NCBI GenBank assembly: GCA_965205735.1 | Contig: OZ242179.1 | Span: 1,116,001 to 1,180,000 of the forward strand | Direction: 5' to 3' | From: VXNE01 sp965205735 | Lineage (GTDB): Bacteria; Pseudomonadota; Gammaproteobacteria; Pseudomonadales; Azotimanducaceae | DNA: 64,000 nt | Shown: piece after piece, positions 34,450 to 44,241 of the stretch | How the letters are laid out: each line of letters starts with the position of its first letter | Position numbering within the stretch: position 1 is the first letter of the stretch | Notes under the pieces: model-generated | The model's database searches: none | Told to the model about the DNA's origin: nothing | Seen by the model: only the letters and a program-made list of their open reading frames with translations | Program-made: the position numbers and the translations under genes

Positions 34450-36404
34450 CGACCGTTCCCCATGGCGCCTGGCCATCGCCGATCACGGCGGATCTCGCCA
34501 CCGCGCGATTCGTTTCCTTTTCCGAGTTGAAGTTCAGCGGCGACCGCCACTATTGGCTCGAGCAGCGTCCTCGCGAAGGAGGCCGGTCCGTGCTCGTCGC
34601 CGCAAACGGGCGCAGCCGACGGGATCTCACGCCGGCGCCGATGAATGTGCGCAGCCGGGTATACGAATATGGCGGCGGCGCCTACGCGCTCTCCGATGCC
34701 GCCGCCTATTTCGTCAACTTCCATGACCAGTGCATCTACGCGGCGCCCATCGACGGAGGGCCGCCCGAACAGATCACAAAGGGCGATGCCACCGAGAGAT
34801 TCGGCGGCCTGGAGTGGGATCCGCGCAGGCGGTGGCTGATCGCGATACGCGAGCGCCACGGCATCGGCAAGGATGAGGCGGCGTCTGTACCGGAAACCGC
34901 GAACGCGAACGCGGACATGACCGTGAACGACCTTGTGCGCATCGACGTGGCGACCGGGGCGGTTGCGGTTCTGCACGCCGGCCACGACTTCTACGCCTGG
35001 CCTTGCCTTTGCGCCGGCGGCGACCGCCTCGCCTTTGTCGTCTGGGACCACCCCAACATGCCCTGGGATGGCACGCAGCTCGTCGTCGCCGACATCGACG
35101 CCACCGGAAGCTTGCGCCGCGAGACCGTGGTGGCGGGAGGCGTGGACGAGTCGATCTACCAGCCCGCGTGGGTCGGAGACGACAGACTGGTCTATGTTTC
35201 CGATCAGAGCGGCTACTGGAATCTCCATAGCTACGACGCATCCGGCGTTCGCGTCGCAATCGCCGACGATGCCGAGTATGGCCTGCCCATGTGGTCGCTC
35301 GGGTCCACGAACTACGCGGTTGCGGGACCCGGCCACGTGGTTGCCCAACGCATAGAGGACGGCGAAGCCGAGCTCGTCATCGCCGACATCGAGGGAGGTG
35401 TGACGACGCCGCTGTCTACTGCGTTTACGAGCTATCGGAGCCTCACGCGATCCGCGTCCGGCATCACATTCATCGGCGGCAGCGCAGCCGATGTCTCTCG
35501 CGTGACCCAACTCGATATCGCCACCGGCAACACCACAACGCTCGCCCGGGCTGGCCACATCGACTTCCCCGAGGGGACGCTCTCCGCGGCGCGGACGATC
35601 AGCTTCACGTCCACGGACGGCGCGCGCGCGTACGCGAATTTCTATCCGCCGCAGCACCCCGTATGCGTCGGGCCGGAAGGCGAACTGCCCCCGCTGCTCG
35701 TGACGACCCACGGCGGGCCCACCAGCGCAGCCGGACGTGACCTGAGTCTCAGAATCCAGTACTACACGTCCCGTGGTTGGGGCGTGCTCGATGTGAACTA
35801 CGGCGGCAGCACCGGCTTCGGCCGCGCATATCGGGAACGGCTCAACGGCCAGTGGGGCATCGTCGATGTGGAAGATTGCGTTGCCGGAGCGAGGCACCTC
35901 GCATTCGACGGGAGAATCGATGCCAACCGCATCGCCATCCGCGGCGGCAGCGCGGGCGGATACACCACCCTGGCGGCAGTCACTTTCGCCGATGTCTTCC
36001 GCGCCGGCGCGAGCCACTACGGGATCGGCGACCTGGCGGCGCTTGCGCGGGACACGCACAAATTCGAGTCGCGCTACGTTCACCGGCTTGTGGACGAAGC
36101 CGATTTCGATGCGCGCTCGCCTATCCGCCACGCGGCACGCGCGCGGTGTCCGATGATCTTCTTTCAGGGGTCCGACGACCGCATCGTGCCGCCGAACCAG
36201 TCCGAAGCAATGTTCGCGGAGCTGAAAGCGAAGGGAGTGCCCGTGGCGTATCTTCTGTTCGAGGGGGAGGGCCACGGTTTCCGCAGGGCGGAAAACGCGG
36301 CGCGCGCCATCGAGGCGGAATACCTGTTCTTCGCCAGGATTTTCGGCTTCGAACCCGCGGACGATCTGGGCGACATTACGGTGGAGAACGCACCATGGAT
36401 GTAA
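34446..36404 (+). CDS. S9-family prolyl oligopeptidase-like peptidase
   Basis: The protein is 652 residues. An N-terminal beta-propeller spans about residues 1-400. The alpha/beta hydrolase domain contains TTHGGPTSAAG, NYGGSTGFGRAYRERLNGQW and nucleophile Ser502 (IRGGSAGGYTTLA), Asp in FFQGSDDRIVPP and His in EGEGHGFRRAEN. It cleaves oligopeptides and is cytoplasmic, as no signal is present. The start follows the GNAT stop directly; ddl starts 10 bp before the end of this gene. Confidence 0.92.
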   Translation: MTTVPHGAWPSPITADLATARFVSFSELKFSGDRHYWLEQRPREGGRSVLVAANGRSRRDLTPAPMNVRSRVYEYGGGAYALSDAAAYFVNFHDQCIYAAPIDGGPPEQITKGDATERFGGLEWDPRRRWLIAIRERHGIGKDEAASVPETANANADMTVNDLVRIDVATGAVAVLHAGHDFYAWPCLCAGGDRLAFVVWDHPNMPWDGTQLVVADIDATGSLRRETVVAGGVDESIYQPAWVGDDRLVYVSDQSGYWNLHSYDASGVRVAIADDAEYGLPMWSLGSTNYAVAGPGHVVAQRIEDGEAELVIADIEGGVTTPLSTAFTSYRSLTRSASGITFIGGSAADVSRVTQLDIATGNTTTLARAGHIDFPEGTLSAARTISFTSTDGARAYANFYPPQHPVCVGPEGELPPLLVTTHGGPTSAAGRDLSLRIQYYTSRGWGVLDVNYGGSTGFGRAYRERLNGQWGIVDVEDCVAGARHLAFDGRIDANRIAIRGGSAGGYTTLAAVTFADVFRAGASHYGIGDLAALARDTHKFESRYVHRLVDEADFDARSPIRHAARARCPMIFFQGSDDRIVPPNQSEAMFAELKAKGVPVAYLLFEGEGHGFRRAENAARAIEAEYLFFARIFGFEPADDLGDITVENAPWM

Positions 36405-37336
36405 ATGTGGCGGTAATCGCAGGCGGGGTGTCGCCCGAAGCGAGGGTATCGCGGTCGTCGGCGGCGGAAGTGGTGAAAGCGCTGCGCCAACGGCACATGA
36501 TCGTGACGCTGCTGGAACTCGACGAGGGGCTCGCCGACGCGCTGGCGGGCGCCGAACCTCAAGTCGTCTTCCCCATGCTTCACGGATCACCGGGGGAAGA
36601 CGGCACCGTGCAGGGATTTCTGGAAACGCTCGGCTATCCCTACGTCGGGAGCGACGTGCGCGGCAGCGCCATCGGCATGGACAAGCAAACGTCGAAAGCG
36701 CTGTTCCGCGCTGCCGGACTGCCCGTGCTGGACGAACTTGTCATCAAGCCCGGAGAGGACATCCAGGCCGCAGTCGTCGCCGTCGAAGAGCGGTTCGGCG
36801 ACCGTGTCGTCGTCAAACCGAGCCGTCAGGGCTCGGCGCTAGGCACGACGCCGATGCCGAACGGCGGCGATCTCCCCAATGCCATCGCCGTGGCCATGCG
36901 TTTCGGCGGACCGGTGATGATCGAGCCGTTCGCGGCGGGCAGCGAGATCACGGTCGGTGTGCTCGATATCGAGGGCGAACAGCCGACGGCCTGGCCGGCG
37001 ATCGAGATCCTCACGGCAGCCGATGAATGGTACGACTACGAAAACCGATACACGCCCGGCAAGAGCGAACACATCGTGCCCGCGCCGCTGCCGGAAACGA
37101 CGCGCGCCGAACTGCAGCGAATCGCCATCGCCGGCCACCGCGCGCTCGAACTCCGGGACCTGTCCCGCGCAGACTTCATCGTTTCCGACGAGGGCGAGAT
37201 CCGGTTGTTGGAGATCAACACAATGCCCGGCATGACGCCGACGAGCCTGTACCCGGACGGCGCCCGCGCGGCGGGCTACGACTTCGAGAGCCTGGTCGAC
37301 GCGCTTGTCCGCAGCGCCTTCCGGCGCGCGGAATAG
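36395..37336 (+). CDS. ddl: D-alanine--D-alanine ligase
   Basis: The enzyme is 313 residues with an ATP-grasp fold: VVFPMLHGSPGEDGTVQGFL, SAIGMDKQTSKALFRAAGLP, VVVKPSRQGSALGTT, RADFIVSDEG and LLEINTMPGMTPTSL. All are conserved ligase motifs. The N-terminus reads AVIAGGVSPEARVS, close to the usual GGxSxE. It joins two D-alanines for peptidoglycan. Its place at the end of an unrelated peptidase cluster, away from the dcw cluster, suggests the DdlA-like stand-alone form. Confidence 0.95.
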   Translation: MDVNVAVIAGGVSPEARVSRSSAAEVVKALRQRHMIVTLLELDEGLADALAGAEPQVVFPMLHGSPGEDGTVQGFLETLGYPYVGSDVRGSAIGMDKQTSKALFRAAGLPVLDELVIKPGEDIQAAVVAVEERFGDRVVVKPSRQGSALGTTPMPNGGDLPNAIAVAMRFGGPVMIEPFAAGSEITVGVLDIEGEQPTAWPAIEILTAADEWYDYENRYTPGKSEHIVPAPLPETTRAELQRIAIAGHRALELRDLSRADFIVSDEGEIRLLEINTMPGMTPTSLYPDGARAAGYDFESLVDALVRSAFRRAE

Positions 37337-37353
37337 CCTCGAATCGAGCGAAG

Positions 37354-38637
37354 CTACAGGTCGTAACCCCGTTCCTCGTGCTGCGTCAGGTCGAGACCTT
37401 CGGTTTCCTCGTCTTCGGTAACGCGGATGCCGGTTACCATATCGACCACTTTCAGGATGCCCCAGGTGAGCACCGCCGTATAGGCGAGGGTCGCGAGCGC
37501 GCCAATGGCCTGTACGCCGACCTGATTGCCGATATCGATGTCGTGCTGCCCGCTGAACACCCCGAGGAGCTTGCTGGCGAACACGCCAGTGAGAACGATC
37601 CCGAGTATGCCGCCGACACCGTGCACGGGAAACACGTCGAGTGAGTCATCGATCCTCAACGTGCGCTTCAGGAAGTTCGTCGCCGCGAAACAGATCACAC
37701 CGGCGGCGATGCCGATAATGAGCGCCCCCCCAGGTCCGACGTAACCGGAAGCGGGCGTGATCGTAGCCAGGCCCGCCACCATTCCGGTGACCGCGCCGAG
37801 CACGCTCGGCTTGCCGAAGCGAATCCACTCCGCGACCATCCAGACGAACGCACCGGCGGCAGCGGATATGTGCGTCACGGCGATCGCCATGGCGGCATCC
37901 CCGTTCGCGGCCAGCGCGCTGCCGCCGTTGAAGCCGAACCAGCCGACCCACAACATGCCGGCTCCCATGACGGTCAAGGTCATGTTGTGCGGCGGCGTCA
38001 TGCGATCCGGGAAGCCCCGGCGCGAACCCATCGTCATGGCGGCGACGATCGCAGCCGTGCCGCAGGTGATGTGCACCACAGAGCCGCCCGCGAAATCCAT
38101 GAAGCCCATTTCGCTGAGCCATCCACCGCCCCAGACCCAATGGCAAACCGGCGCATAGACCAATAGAAGCCACAGCGTCGTGAACAGGAGCACCGCGGAG
38201 AAACGCATGCGCTCGGCGAAACCGCCGACGATCAGCGCCGGGGTGATAATGGCAAACGTCAACTGGAACATGGCGAAAGCCGATTCGGGGATGGTGCCCG
38301 ACATGGCATCCTCGCCAATGCCGGCGAATAGCGCCTTGCCCAGGCCGCCGACAAAGAAGTTGCCTTCGCCGAACGCCAGACTGTAGCCGACCAGAAGCCA
38401 CAGCAGCGATACCAGGCAGGCGATGGTGAAGCATTGCATCAGGACGCTCAACACGTTGCGGGAGCGCACCAGTCCCGCATAGAAAAGCGAAAGGCCCGGC
38501 AACGTCATGAACAATACCAGGGCCGTGGAGGTCATTACCCACGCGGTATCGCCTGTGTCGAGCCCATCCGCGGCGATCGGCGCCGCGGCCACTACCGCGA
38601 CCGCCGCGGCCAATCGTTTGATCAATAGCTGATGCAT
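37354..38637 (-). CDS. amt: Ammonium transporter (Amt family)
   Basis: The protein is about 427 residues with 11-12 membrane helices. The first hydrophobic stretch to APIAADGLDTGDTAW acts as a signal sequence or first helix. Conserved LPGLSLFYAGLVRSRNVLS, FAGGSVVHITCG, HNMTLTVMGAGMLWVGWFGF and DVFPVHGVGGILG are Amt signatures, with the twin pore histidines. I chose ATG 38637 because GGGGGA precedes it at a suitable distance. No glnK-type regulator gene adjoins it, which is unusual for amt in proteobacteria. Confidence 0.94.
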   Translation of the reverse strand: MHQLLIKRLAAAVAVVAAAPIAADGLDTGDTAWVMTSTALVLFMTLPGLSLFYAGLVRSRNVLSVLMQCFTIACLVSLLWLLVGYSLAFGEGNFFVGGLGKALFAGIGEDAMSGTIPESAFAMFQLTFAIITPALIVGGFAERMRFSAVLLFTTLWLLLVYAPVCHWVWGGGWLSEMGFMDFAGGSVVHITCGTAAIVAAMTMGSRRGFPDRMTPPHNMTLTVMGAGMLWVGWFGFNGGSALAANGDAAMAIAVTHISAAAGAFVWMVAEWIRFGKPSVLGAVTGMVAGLATITPASGYVGPGGALIIGIAAGVICFAATNFLKRTLRIDDSLDVFPVHGVGGILGIVLTGVFASKLLGVFSGQHDIDIGNQVGVQAIGALATLAYTAVLTWGILKVVDMVTGIRVTEDEETEGLDLTQHEERGYDL

Positions 38638-38777
38638 TGTGAAATCCCCCATGCCTTATGCCGCTCGCCATCCCATGATACAACGCGATGCGCAAGTTGC
38701 AGCCGATAGCGGATCCGCCCGGCCTTGCGGGACGCGGCGCAACATCCACCGGACAGCCCGGAGAGTGAACGAGGCCA

Positions 38778-39641
38778 TCATTTGCTCGGCAGGAAGGCCG
38801 TGGCGGACTGCGGCGACGAATACGGGCCGGAAAGACCCATACGGAGCACCGCGAGCGCCCTGCCCCCGCAATCAGCCGATCCCGCAACCGCCACCACGAC
38901 GCCGATTCTTCGGCCGTTGGCCTCGACCTGGGTACCCGCAGATGGCGGAGCCCCGGACCAGTCCAGGGCGGCGAGCTTGCGCTTCACCTCACCCAGGTGC
39001 TGCGCTCGGGCAACGACTTCCTGTCCGAGATAGCAGCCCTTCGAAAAACTGACGGCGCCGATCGCGTCCAACCCGATCATCTGCGGCAGGAATTCGCCCG
39101 CGGTATCCGCCGCCAGCCAGACTTCCCGCCGTTCGATCAAGGCAAGGTCCCAACGCACCCGCGCTCGCCGCCCGGCATCCGTCGCAGCGTCCGCTCGCAC
39201 GTCATCGAACCCCGGAGCGTTCCTGGGCAACACGAACAATTGGCGCGTTTCGTCGAGTCGGCGAGCCGGCGACGGGAAACGGTCGATGGCTTGGCCGACG
39301 TCGCCCAGCGCGCCCAACACGAAAGCGGCGGCCGATTCATCCGAAAGCCGGGTCTTCGAGAACATCAGGTAGGGCCTTAAGAATTCCTGCACGGTCGCGC
39401 ACAAAGAGCGGTGCAGCGCGAGGGTGACCGCCTGCCCATCCAACCAGGCATATCCCGTGCAAACCGCGCGGCCCCGGATGTTGCACATCGCGGTGAATTT
39501 CGGCTCGTCGCCGAGTTCCGTCGCGTCGGAGGTCAGGTAGCCTTGCAGAAATCCGATCGCGTCCGGGCCGTGGAATCGCAGCAACCCGATGTCGTCCAGC
39601 AAGACGAGCGCAGGCTGTTGGGATAGGCTGTCAGCGTCCAT
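38778..39641 (-). CDS. ygfZ: Folate-binding YgfZ-type protein (tRNA-modifying/Fe-S maintenance)
   Basis: The protein is 287 residues. The diagnostic SFSKGCYLGQEVVARAQHLG motif (K-G-C-Y-x-G-Q-E) contains the key Cys. The N-terminal GcvT-like fold is seen in VLLDDIGLLRFHGPDAIGFL and GYLTSDATEL. It helps repair or insert 4Fe-4S clusters, for instance for MiaB, with folate. Start 39641 fits the family; the frame extends 12 codons upstream. pyrD ends 80 bp upstream on the same strand. Confidence 0.92.
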   Translation of the reverse strand: MDADSLSQQPALVLLDDIGLLRFHGPDAIGFLQGYLTSDATELGDEPKFTAMCNIRGRAVCTGYAWLDGQAVTLALHRSLCATVQEFLRPYLMFSKTRLSDESAAAFVLGALGDVGQAIDRFPSPARRLDETRQLFVLPRNAPGFDDVRADAATDAGRRARVRWDLALIERREVWLAADTAGEFLPQMIGLDAIGAVSFSKGCYLGQEVVARAQHLGEVKRKLAALDWSGAPPSAGTQVEANGRRIGVVVAVAGSADCGGRALAVLRMGLSGPYSSPQSATAFLPSK

Positions 39642-39722
39642 GTCTTCTTCCCCTTGTGCCGAAGCGCCGGTCACCAACCCGATAGCCCCGATTGTTGCCC
39701 GCCGCGTCGCCGCTGTCGAGGG

Positions 39723-40742
39723 CTACTGCGCTGTGTTGTCGAGCGCCGTCTGCAGCGCCCGGATCAACGCCGGACCGGCAAAAATCAAGCCCGTATAGAT
39801 CTGTATCAGGTCGGCGCCCGCGCGCCGCATCGCGCAGCCCGTCTCAAGATCGAGTATGCCGCCAGTGCCGATGATCGGTACCTCCCCTCCGAGCGCCTCG
39901 CGCAAGACCGCGACGGACTCCAGCGCCAGCGCCGCCATCGGCGCGCCGCTGAGCCCGCCCTCCTGCTTCGCAAACGTCGGGTCAAGGCCCGCCGGGCGCG
40001 ACAAGGTGCTGTTGCCCGCAACCACCGCATCGATACCGGTCTCCCTGACGACAGCGGCGACGTCTCGCAAACGGCTGCTATCGAGGTCCGGCGCGATCTT
40101 CACCGCAAGGGGAACGCGTCGGCCGGAAGCTTCGCCCAAGGTATCGCGCTCTCGGCTCAAGGCAGCCAGTAGCTGCTCTGCAGCGTCACTCGCCTGCAGG
40201 TCGCGCAACCCCGGCGTGTTCGGTGAAGAAATGTTGACCGTCACGTAGTCCGCCAGGTCATGCACGGCGGCGAGAACCGCCCGATAGTCGTCGAGCGCAT
40301 CGGCCAGAGGCGTATCGCGGTTCTTGCCGATGTTTATCCCGACCAGCGTCCTCAAGGGGCGTTTCCGCAAGCGAACGAGCCGCTGCCGAACCGCGTCCAT
40401 CCCGTCGCTGTTGAAACCCATGCGGTTGATCAGCGCGCGATTCGGCACCGAACGAAACAGCCGGGGCTTCGGATTGCCCCGCTGCGGTCGCGGCGTCACC
40501 GTGCCGACCTCGATGAAACCGAAACCCAGGTCGGCGAAGCCGCGCACCGCCACCGCGTCCTTGTCGAGCCCCGCGGCAAGCCCGACCCGATTGGGGAAAT
40601 CCAACCCCATGACTCGAACCGGCGTCGCACTCGCCGGCGGCGCTGGAGCTACCGCACCCCAGGCGCGCAGTACCGCCAACACCAGCCGATGCGCCGTTTC
40701 CGGAGGCAGCGTGAAAAGCAGGCGGCGAATGACTGGAAACAC
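39723..40742 (-). CDS. pyrD: Dihydroorotate dehydrogenase, class 2 (quinone-dependent)
   Basis: The enzyme is 339 residues from GTG 40742, where the membrane-associated helix FPVIRRLLFTLPPETAHRLV begins, as in class 2 enzymes. FMN contacts appear in NRVGLAAGLDKDA, INRMGFNSDGMD and GTGGILDLETG. The catalytic Ser is in VNISSPNTPGLRDLQ. It oxidises dihydroorotate and passes electrons to quinone for pyrimidine synthesis. The frame is open another 56 codons, without homology, into the promoter area of the receptor gene. Confidence 0.95.
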   Translation of the reverse strand: MFPVIRRLLFTLPPETAHRLVLAVLRAWGAVAPAPPASATPVRVMGLDFPNRVGLAAGLDKDAVAVRGFADLGFGFIEVGTVTPRPQRGNPKPRLFRSVPNRALINRMGFNSDGMDAVRQRLVRLRKRPLRTLVGINIGKNRDTPLADALDDYRAVLAAVHDLADYVTVNISSPNTPGLRDLQASDAAEQLLAALSRERDTLGEASGRRVPLAVKIAPDLDSSRLRDVAAVVRETGIDAVVAGNSTLSRPAGLDPTFAKQEGGLSGAPMAALALESVAVLREALGGEVPIIGTGGILDLETGCAMRRAGADLIQIYTGLIFAGPALIRALQTALDNTAQ

Positions 40743-40846
40743 GGCGCCGAGTCTACCGCACGCGCGAGCGGTTAGAGCCGCACTCCCCCGCCCCGCCGGA
40801 TAGGCTGTAATCTTGTGTTCAGTGGATAGGGTTCGGAGCTGGCGCG

Positions 40847-43459
40847 ATGCACATGCGTTTTGGCGGCGGCGGATGCGGCGCGGTCGCACGAAAATGCGCG
40901 AGTCTCGCACTTGCTGCGTCCTTTGCGCTCACCGCCACCGATGGAGTCGCCGAACAGGAAGCCATCGAGGAAGTCGTCGTTACCGCGAAGACCGGGAGCC
41001 GGATCGGACGGCAGGGTGATTCGCCGTCGCCCCTGTCGAACTACGACGGCAGCAGCCTGCGCGAGGCGGGACTCAGGGATCTGCGCGATCTCGTCGGAGT
41101 GCTCGCCATCAATGCCGGCGCGGAGAACAACGCGGACAACCTCACGCAGAACTTCACCGTGGGCACGGCCAATGTCAATCTGCGCGGGCTTGGCGTCGCG
41201 TCTACGCTCGTGTTGCTGAACAGCAGGAGGCAAGTCCTCTCCGCCGTGCAGACAGACGACGGTTCGAGTTTCGTCGACCTGGCCGCGCTGGTACCGCCGA
41301 TGGCAATCGAGCGCGTGGAGATCCTGAAGGACGGGGCCACGGCCATTTACGGTTCCGATGCGGTGGCGGGCGTCGCCAACTTCATCACGCGCCAGGGCTT
41401 TGAGGGGATCGAGGTCCAGGCCGAGTACCGCAGCCGGACCGGCAACGGTTCGCAGGACGACATCACCGTCGATGGCGTCGTCGGAGGGAAGATCGCCGGC
41501 GACGGCGAATTCCTCCTGGCGGCCAGTTATCTCGACCGCACCAGTCTCGTGCTCATCGAAGTGGACTGGCTGCGCCCCGCCACGAGCGGCTTCGGCAATC
41601 CCGGGAGTTTCAATGTGCCGTCGCTCGGGCGTACTGTCGCCGATGCGGGATGCGAGCGCTACGACGGACTGCTGCAGGAGTTGGCGAACGGCGGAACGCT
41701 CTGCCGCTTCGACTACGGCCCGCAGGTCACGGCGGTGCCCAACGAAGAGCGCGCGCAAGCCTGGGGCAGAGTCGACTGGCACTGGAACGATTCGACGACC
41801 GTGTGGACGGAGTTCGGCTACGCGCGAAACGACATCAGTCGCGATGTGTCGCCCAGCTTCCCGGTGCTCAATACGCCTAGGGTGCCGGCCAACCATCCCG
41901 GCAACACATTCGGCGAAGACGTCTGGTTCCAGGGTCGACCGTACGGCTACGGGCATCCGCCGGAAGTGAACTACTACCAGCACGACACGGCGCGCATCGC
42001 GCTCGGCGCCAACGGTCAGTTGTCGAACGGGATTTCCTGGGACGCGTCCCTGGTGCGGGCAGTCAACGACGCTCTCCTCAATCCCCGCGATGTCATCGCC
42101 GCCAATTTCCAGGCGGCGCTCCTGGGTTTCGGCGGAAACGGTTGCAACCCGGACACCACCTTACCCGGCCAGGGCGGCTGCCTGTTCTTCAATCCGTTCA
42201 GTTCGAATTTCGCTGCGCGCCCGGGAGACCCGCTTTTCAACCCGCCGGAACTGCGCGAATTCATCATCGGCGACTATTTCGGCGACGGCGAGTCCCAACT
42301 CACGACGTTCGAGGCAAACGTCACCGGGTTCATGCCCAGGTTCGGCGGCGCATATGCCGTCGGGGCGCAATACCGCGACCAGACGCTGGACTTTTCCTAC
42401 GACTCCATCACGCGCCAGGACGGCTTCGCGTTTCTCATCGGCAACGCCAACTTCGCCGCCCAAGACGAGGTGTTCGCTGCGTACGGCGAGGTCTGGCTAC
42501 CGCTGGGAGAACGCGTCGAGACCACCTTCGCATTGCGCTACGAGGACTATGGCACGGGCACCGGGGACACGCTGGACCCGAAGGTCACGCTTCTGTTCCG
42601 CCCCACGGAAGCCTTTTCGGTGCGCAGCTCCTTCGGCACGTCATTCCGCGCGCCTTCGCCATTCCAGACCCAGGGCGTGCAGACCAACTTCACCAACATC
42701 GTCGACCACGACGGCTCCACGACCTTCGTCGGACGCCGTACCGTCGGCGATCCACTCCTGAAGCCGGAGACCTCGCGCGCAATCAACATCGGTGCGACGT
42801 GGCGCGATGCACGCTCGGCGTTCAGCGCCGACCTGTGGCGGTACACGTTCGAGGACGTGCTTCGCAAGGACAACGCGCAGGCCATCGTCAACGCCGATCC
42901 GTTCGATCCGCGGGTCGAACGGACCTCCGCCGGCACGATCTCGATCGTCAAGGTCGCCTTCATCAACGCCGATTCGATTGAAACCGCTGGCATCGACCTT
43001 TCCGCGCGCACCAACCTGGAAGCGGCCGGCGGCCTGCTCTCGGCCTGGGTCGAGGCGACCTGGCGACTCGCCTACGACGTGACCAACGCCGGCGTGGCGA
43101 TCGATGCGCTGGGCAAACTCAACCGGGCCAACGTCGGCGTGCCCAATCAGCGATTCAGCGCCGCCGTCAGCGTCGGTTGGTCCCGGGACGTCTTTCTGCT
43201 CACCGCCATGGCACGACATGTGGGCCCCTACGAGGACGACGGCGGCGGCGCAATAGACAGCTTCACGACACTGGACGCGAACATCCACTGGTCCCTCGGC
43301 GAACTGATCCGCGACGGGTCGGAGGCATCGATCAAGCTGGGCGTCGCCAACCTGTTCGACGAAGATCCTCCCCTTGTCAACATCGCCGGCAGCTACGATC
43401 CCCGCTCCGCCGATCCGCGCGGACGGCGGGTCTTCCTGTCGGTTGGACTGGAAATCTAG
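40847..43459 (+). CDS. TonB-dependent outer-membrane receptor
   Basis: The protein is 870 residues. The signal peptide is followed by TonB box EEVVVTAKTGSRI, a plug domain (LRDLRDLVGVLAINAGAENN, ANVNLRGLGVASTLVLLNSR, IERVEILKDGATAIYGSDAV) and a long beta-barrel ending RRVFLSVGLEI with a terminal hydrophobic residue. This plug type, with VLLNSRR and the paired VEILKDG...YGSDA, is common in receptors for carbohydrates, peptides or other large substrates. No ligand is suggested by its neighbours. It is divergent from pyrD with about 100 bp between starts. Confidence 0.92.
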   Translation: MHMRFGGGGCGAVARKCASLALAASFALTATDGVAEQEAIEEVVVTAKTGSRIGRQGDSPSPLSNYDGSSLREAGLRDLRDLVGVLAINAGAENNADNLTQNFTVGTANVNLRGLGVASTLVLLNSRRQVLSAVQTDDGSSFVDLAALVPPMAIERVEILKDGATAIYGSDAVAGVANFITRQGFEGIEVQAEYRSRTGNGSQDDITVDGVVGGKIAGDGEFLLAASYLDRTSLVLIEVDWLRPATSGFGNPGSFNVPSLGRTVADAGCERYDGLLQELANGGTLCRFDYGPQVTAVPNEERAQAWGRVDWHWNDSTTVWTEFGYARNDISRDVSPSFPVLNTPRVPANHPGNTFGEDVWFQGRPYGYGHPPEVNYYQHDTARIALGANGQLSNGISWDASLVRAVNDALLNPRDVIAANFQAALLGFGGNGCNPDTTLPGQGGCLFFNPFSSNFAARPGDPLFNPPELREFIIGDYFGDGESQLTTFEANVTGFMPRFGGAYAVGAQYRDQTLDFSYDSITRQDGFAFLIGNANFAAQDEVFAAYGEVWLPLGERVETTFALRYEDYGTGTGDTLDPKVTLLFRPTEAFSVRSSFGTSFRAPSPFQTQGVQTNFTNIVDHDGSTTFVGRRTVGDPLLKPETSRAINIGATWRDARSAFSADLWRYTFEDVLRKDNAQAIVNADPFDPRVERTSAGTISIVKVAFINADSIETAGIDLSARTNLEAAGGLLSAWVEATWRLAYDVTNAGVAIDALGKLNRANVGVPNQRFSAAVSVGWSRDVFLLTAMARHVGPYEDDGGGAIDSFTTLDANIHWSLGELIRDGSEASIKLGVANLFDEDPPLVNIAGSYDPRSADPRGRRVFLSVGLEI

Positions 43460-43735
43460 TTCGGGCGGAGCCGACCTCAGGATCGAATCGAGGAACGCAG
43501 CGACGGTTTGAACATCGGACCGGTGCGGTCTTGGCGACGGTTTTCGCCCCGATTCGAAGATGATTCCAACGCTGTCGGATGAAGCTGTCGTCGCGCGGCG
43601 CCAGCACAAAGTCCGAAACCGGTCAGACGAGGTCGCCCCGTAACGAGTTCGGCAGGGCTTCGGTGATCAGGATCTCCGCGAAGGCACCGACCAAGCCGCT
43701 GTCGAAAGCTCCCTTTGAGGGATCGGTCGATAGTC
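43460..43735 (-). pseudogene. Unidentified gene scrap before element A5
   Basis: On the minus strand, reading from the A5 boundary, LSTDPSKGAFDSGLVGAFAE and ILITEALPNSLRGDLV end in a stop near 43641. This looks like a genuine protein C-terminus cut at its 5' side by the element. The rest of the interval (43460-43640) has no clear gene. I do not recognise the family. Confidence 0.35.
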
Positions 43736-43997
43736 CTAGTGCTCCGTCAAACCTATGCACGCCAATCTACGGGTATCTGCGGGTCTTTTTGGCCCCTGAT
43801 GGTTTTCATGCGAGGGGTGCCCCTCGCGCTCCCGGCTGAAGGCTCCGTTGCTCCTCCTTGTGTGGTGCCTGCCACACCGCGTCGTCGCGCCTCGCCAGGA
43901 ACCAAAAATCCCTCGCAGATCTCTGGACCAGGGAACACCAAGGGCCTGTGCCTGATCAACCTCTACACTCGCATTTTTAGGCTTGACGGAACACTAG
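43736..43997 (+). mobile_element. A-family MITE, copy A5 (262 bp) with C module and captured patch
   Basis: The ends are CTAGTGCTCCGTCAAACC and GCTTGACGGAACACTAG. Compared with the 167-bp form it has a C module inserted at about 43803-43851. It also has a 46-bp block at 43918-43963 identical to 44073-44118, which lies in a transposase relic only 76 bp beyond the right end of the element. Confidence 0.85.
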
Positions 43998-44039
43998 TGC
44001 TGATCGAGCCATGGTCATTGTTTGCATGCGTGGCGAGGA

Positions 44040-44221
44040 CTTTGATTTGCTCCAGCCGCTCCGACTTCGGCTGATCTCTGGACCAGGGAACACCAAGGGC
44101 CTGTGCCTGATCAACCTCGTAGGCGAGGTCCGAGCGATTCACCAAGTCCGCGTCCGCACCTCCAACGATAACGCGCTGGTCGAGGGCAAGAACGCGTGGC
44201 TGCGTATTTGACCGCATGAAC
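44040..44221 (+). pseudogene. Relic of an rve/DDE-integrase-type transposase C-terminus
   Basis: EVRAIHQVRVRTSNDNALVE and GKNAW match the SNDNALVExKN block that holds the catalytic Glu in IS481-like and related integrase-core transposases. The frame then stops at 44211. Little before and nothing after the block is recognisable, and no terminal repeats of a host IS were found. It supplies the sequence copied into A5. Confidence 0.55.
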
Positions 44222-44241
44222 AACTTCGTGTTTGGTTTGCT

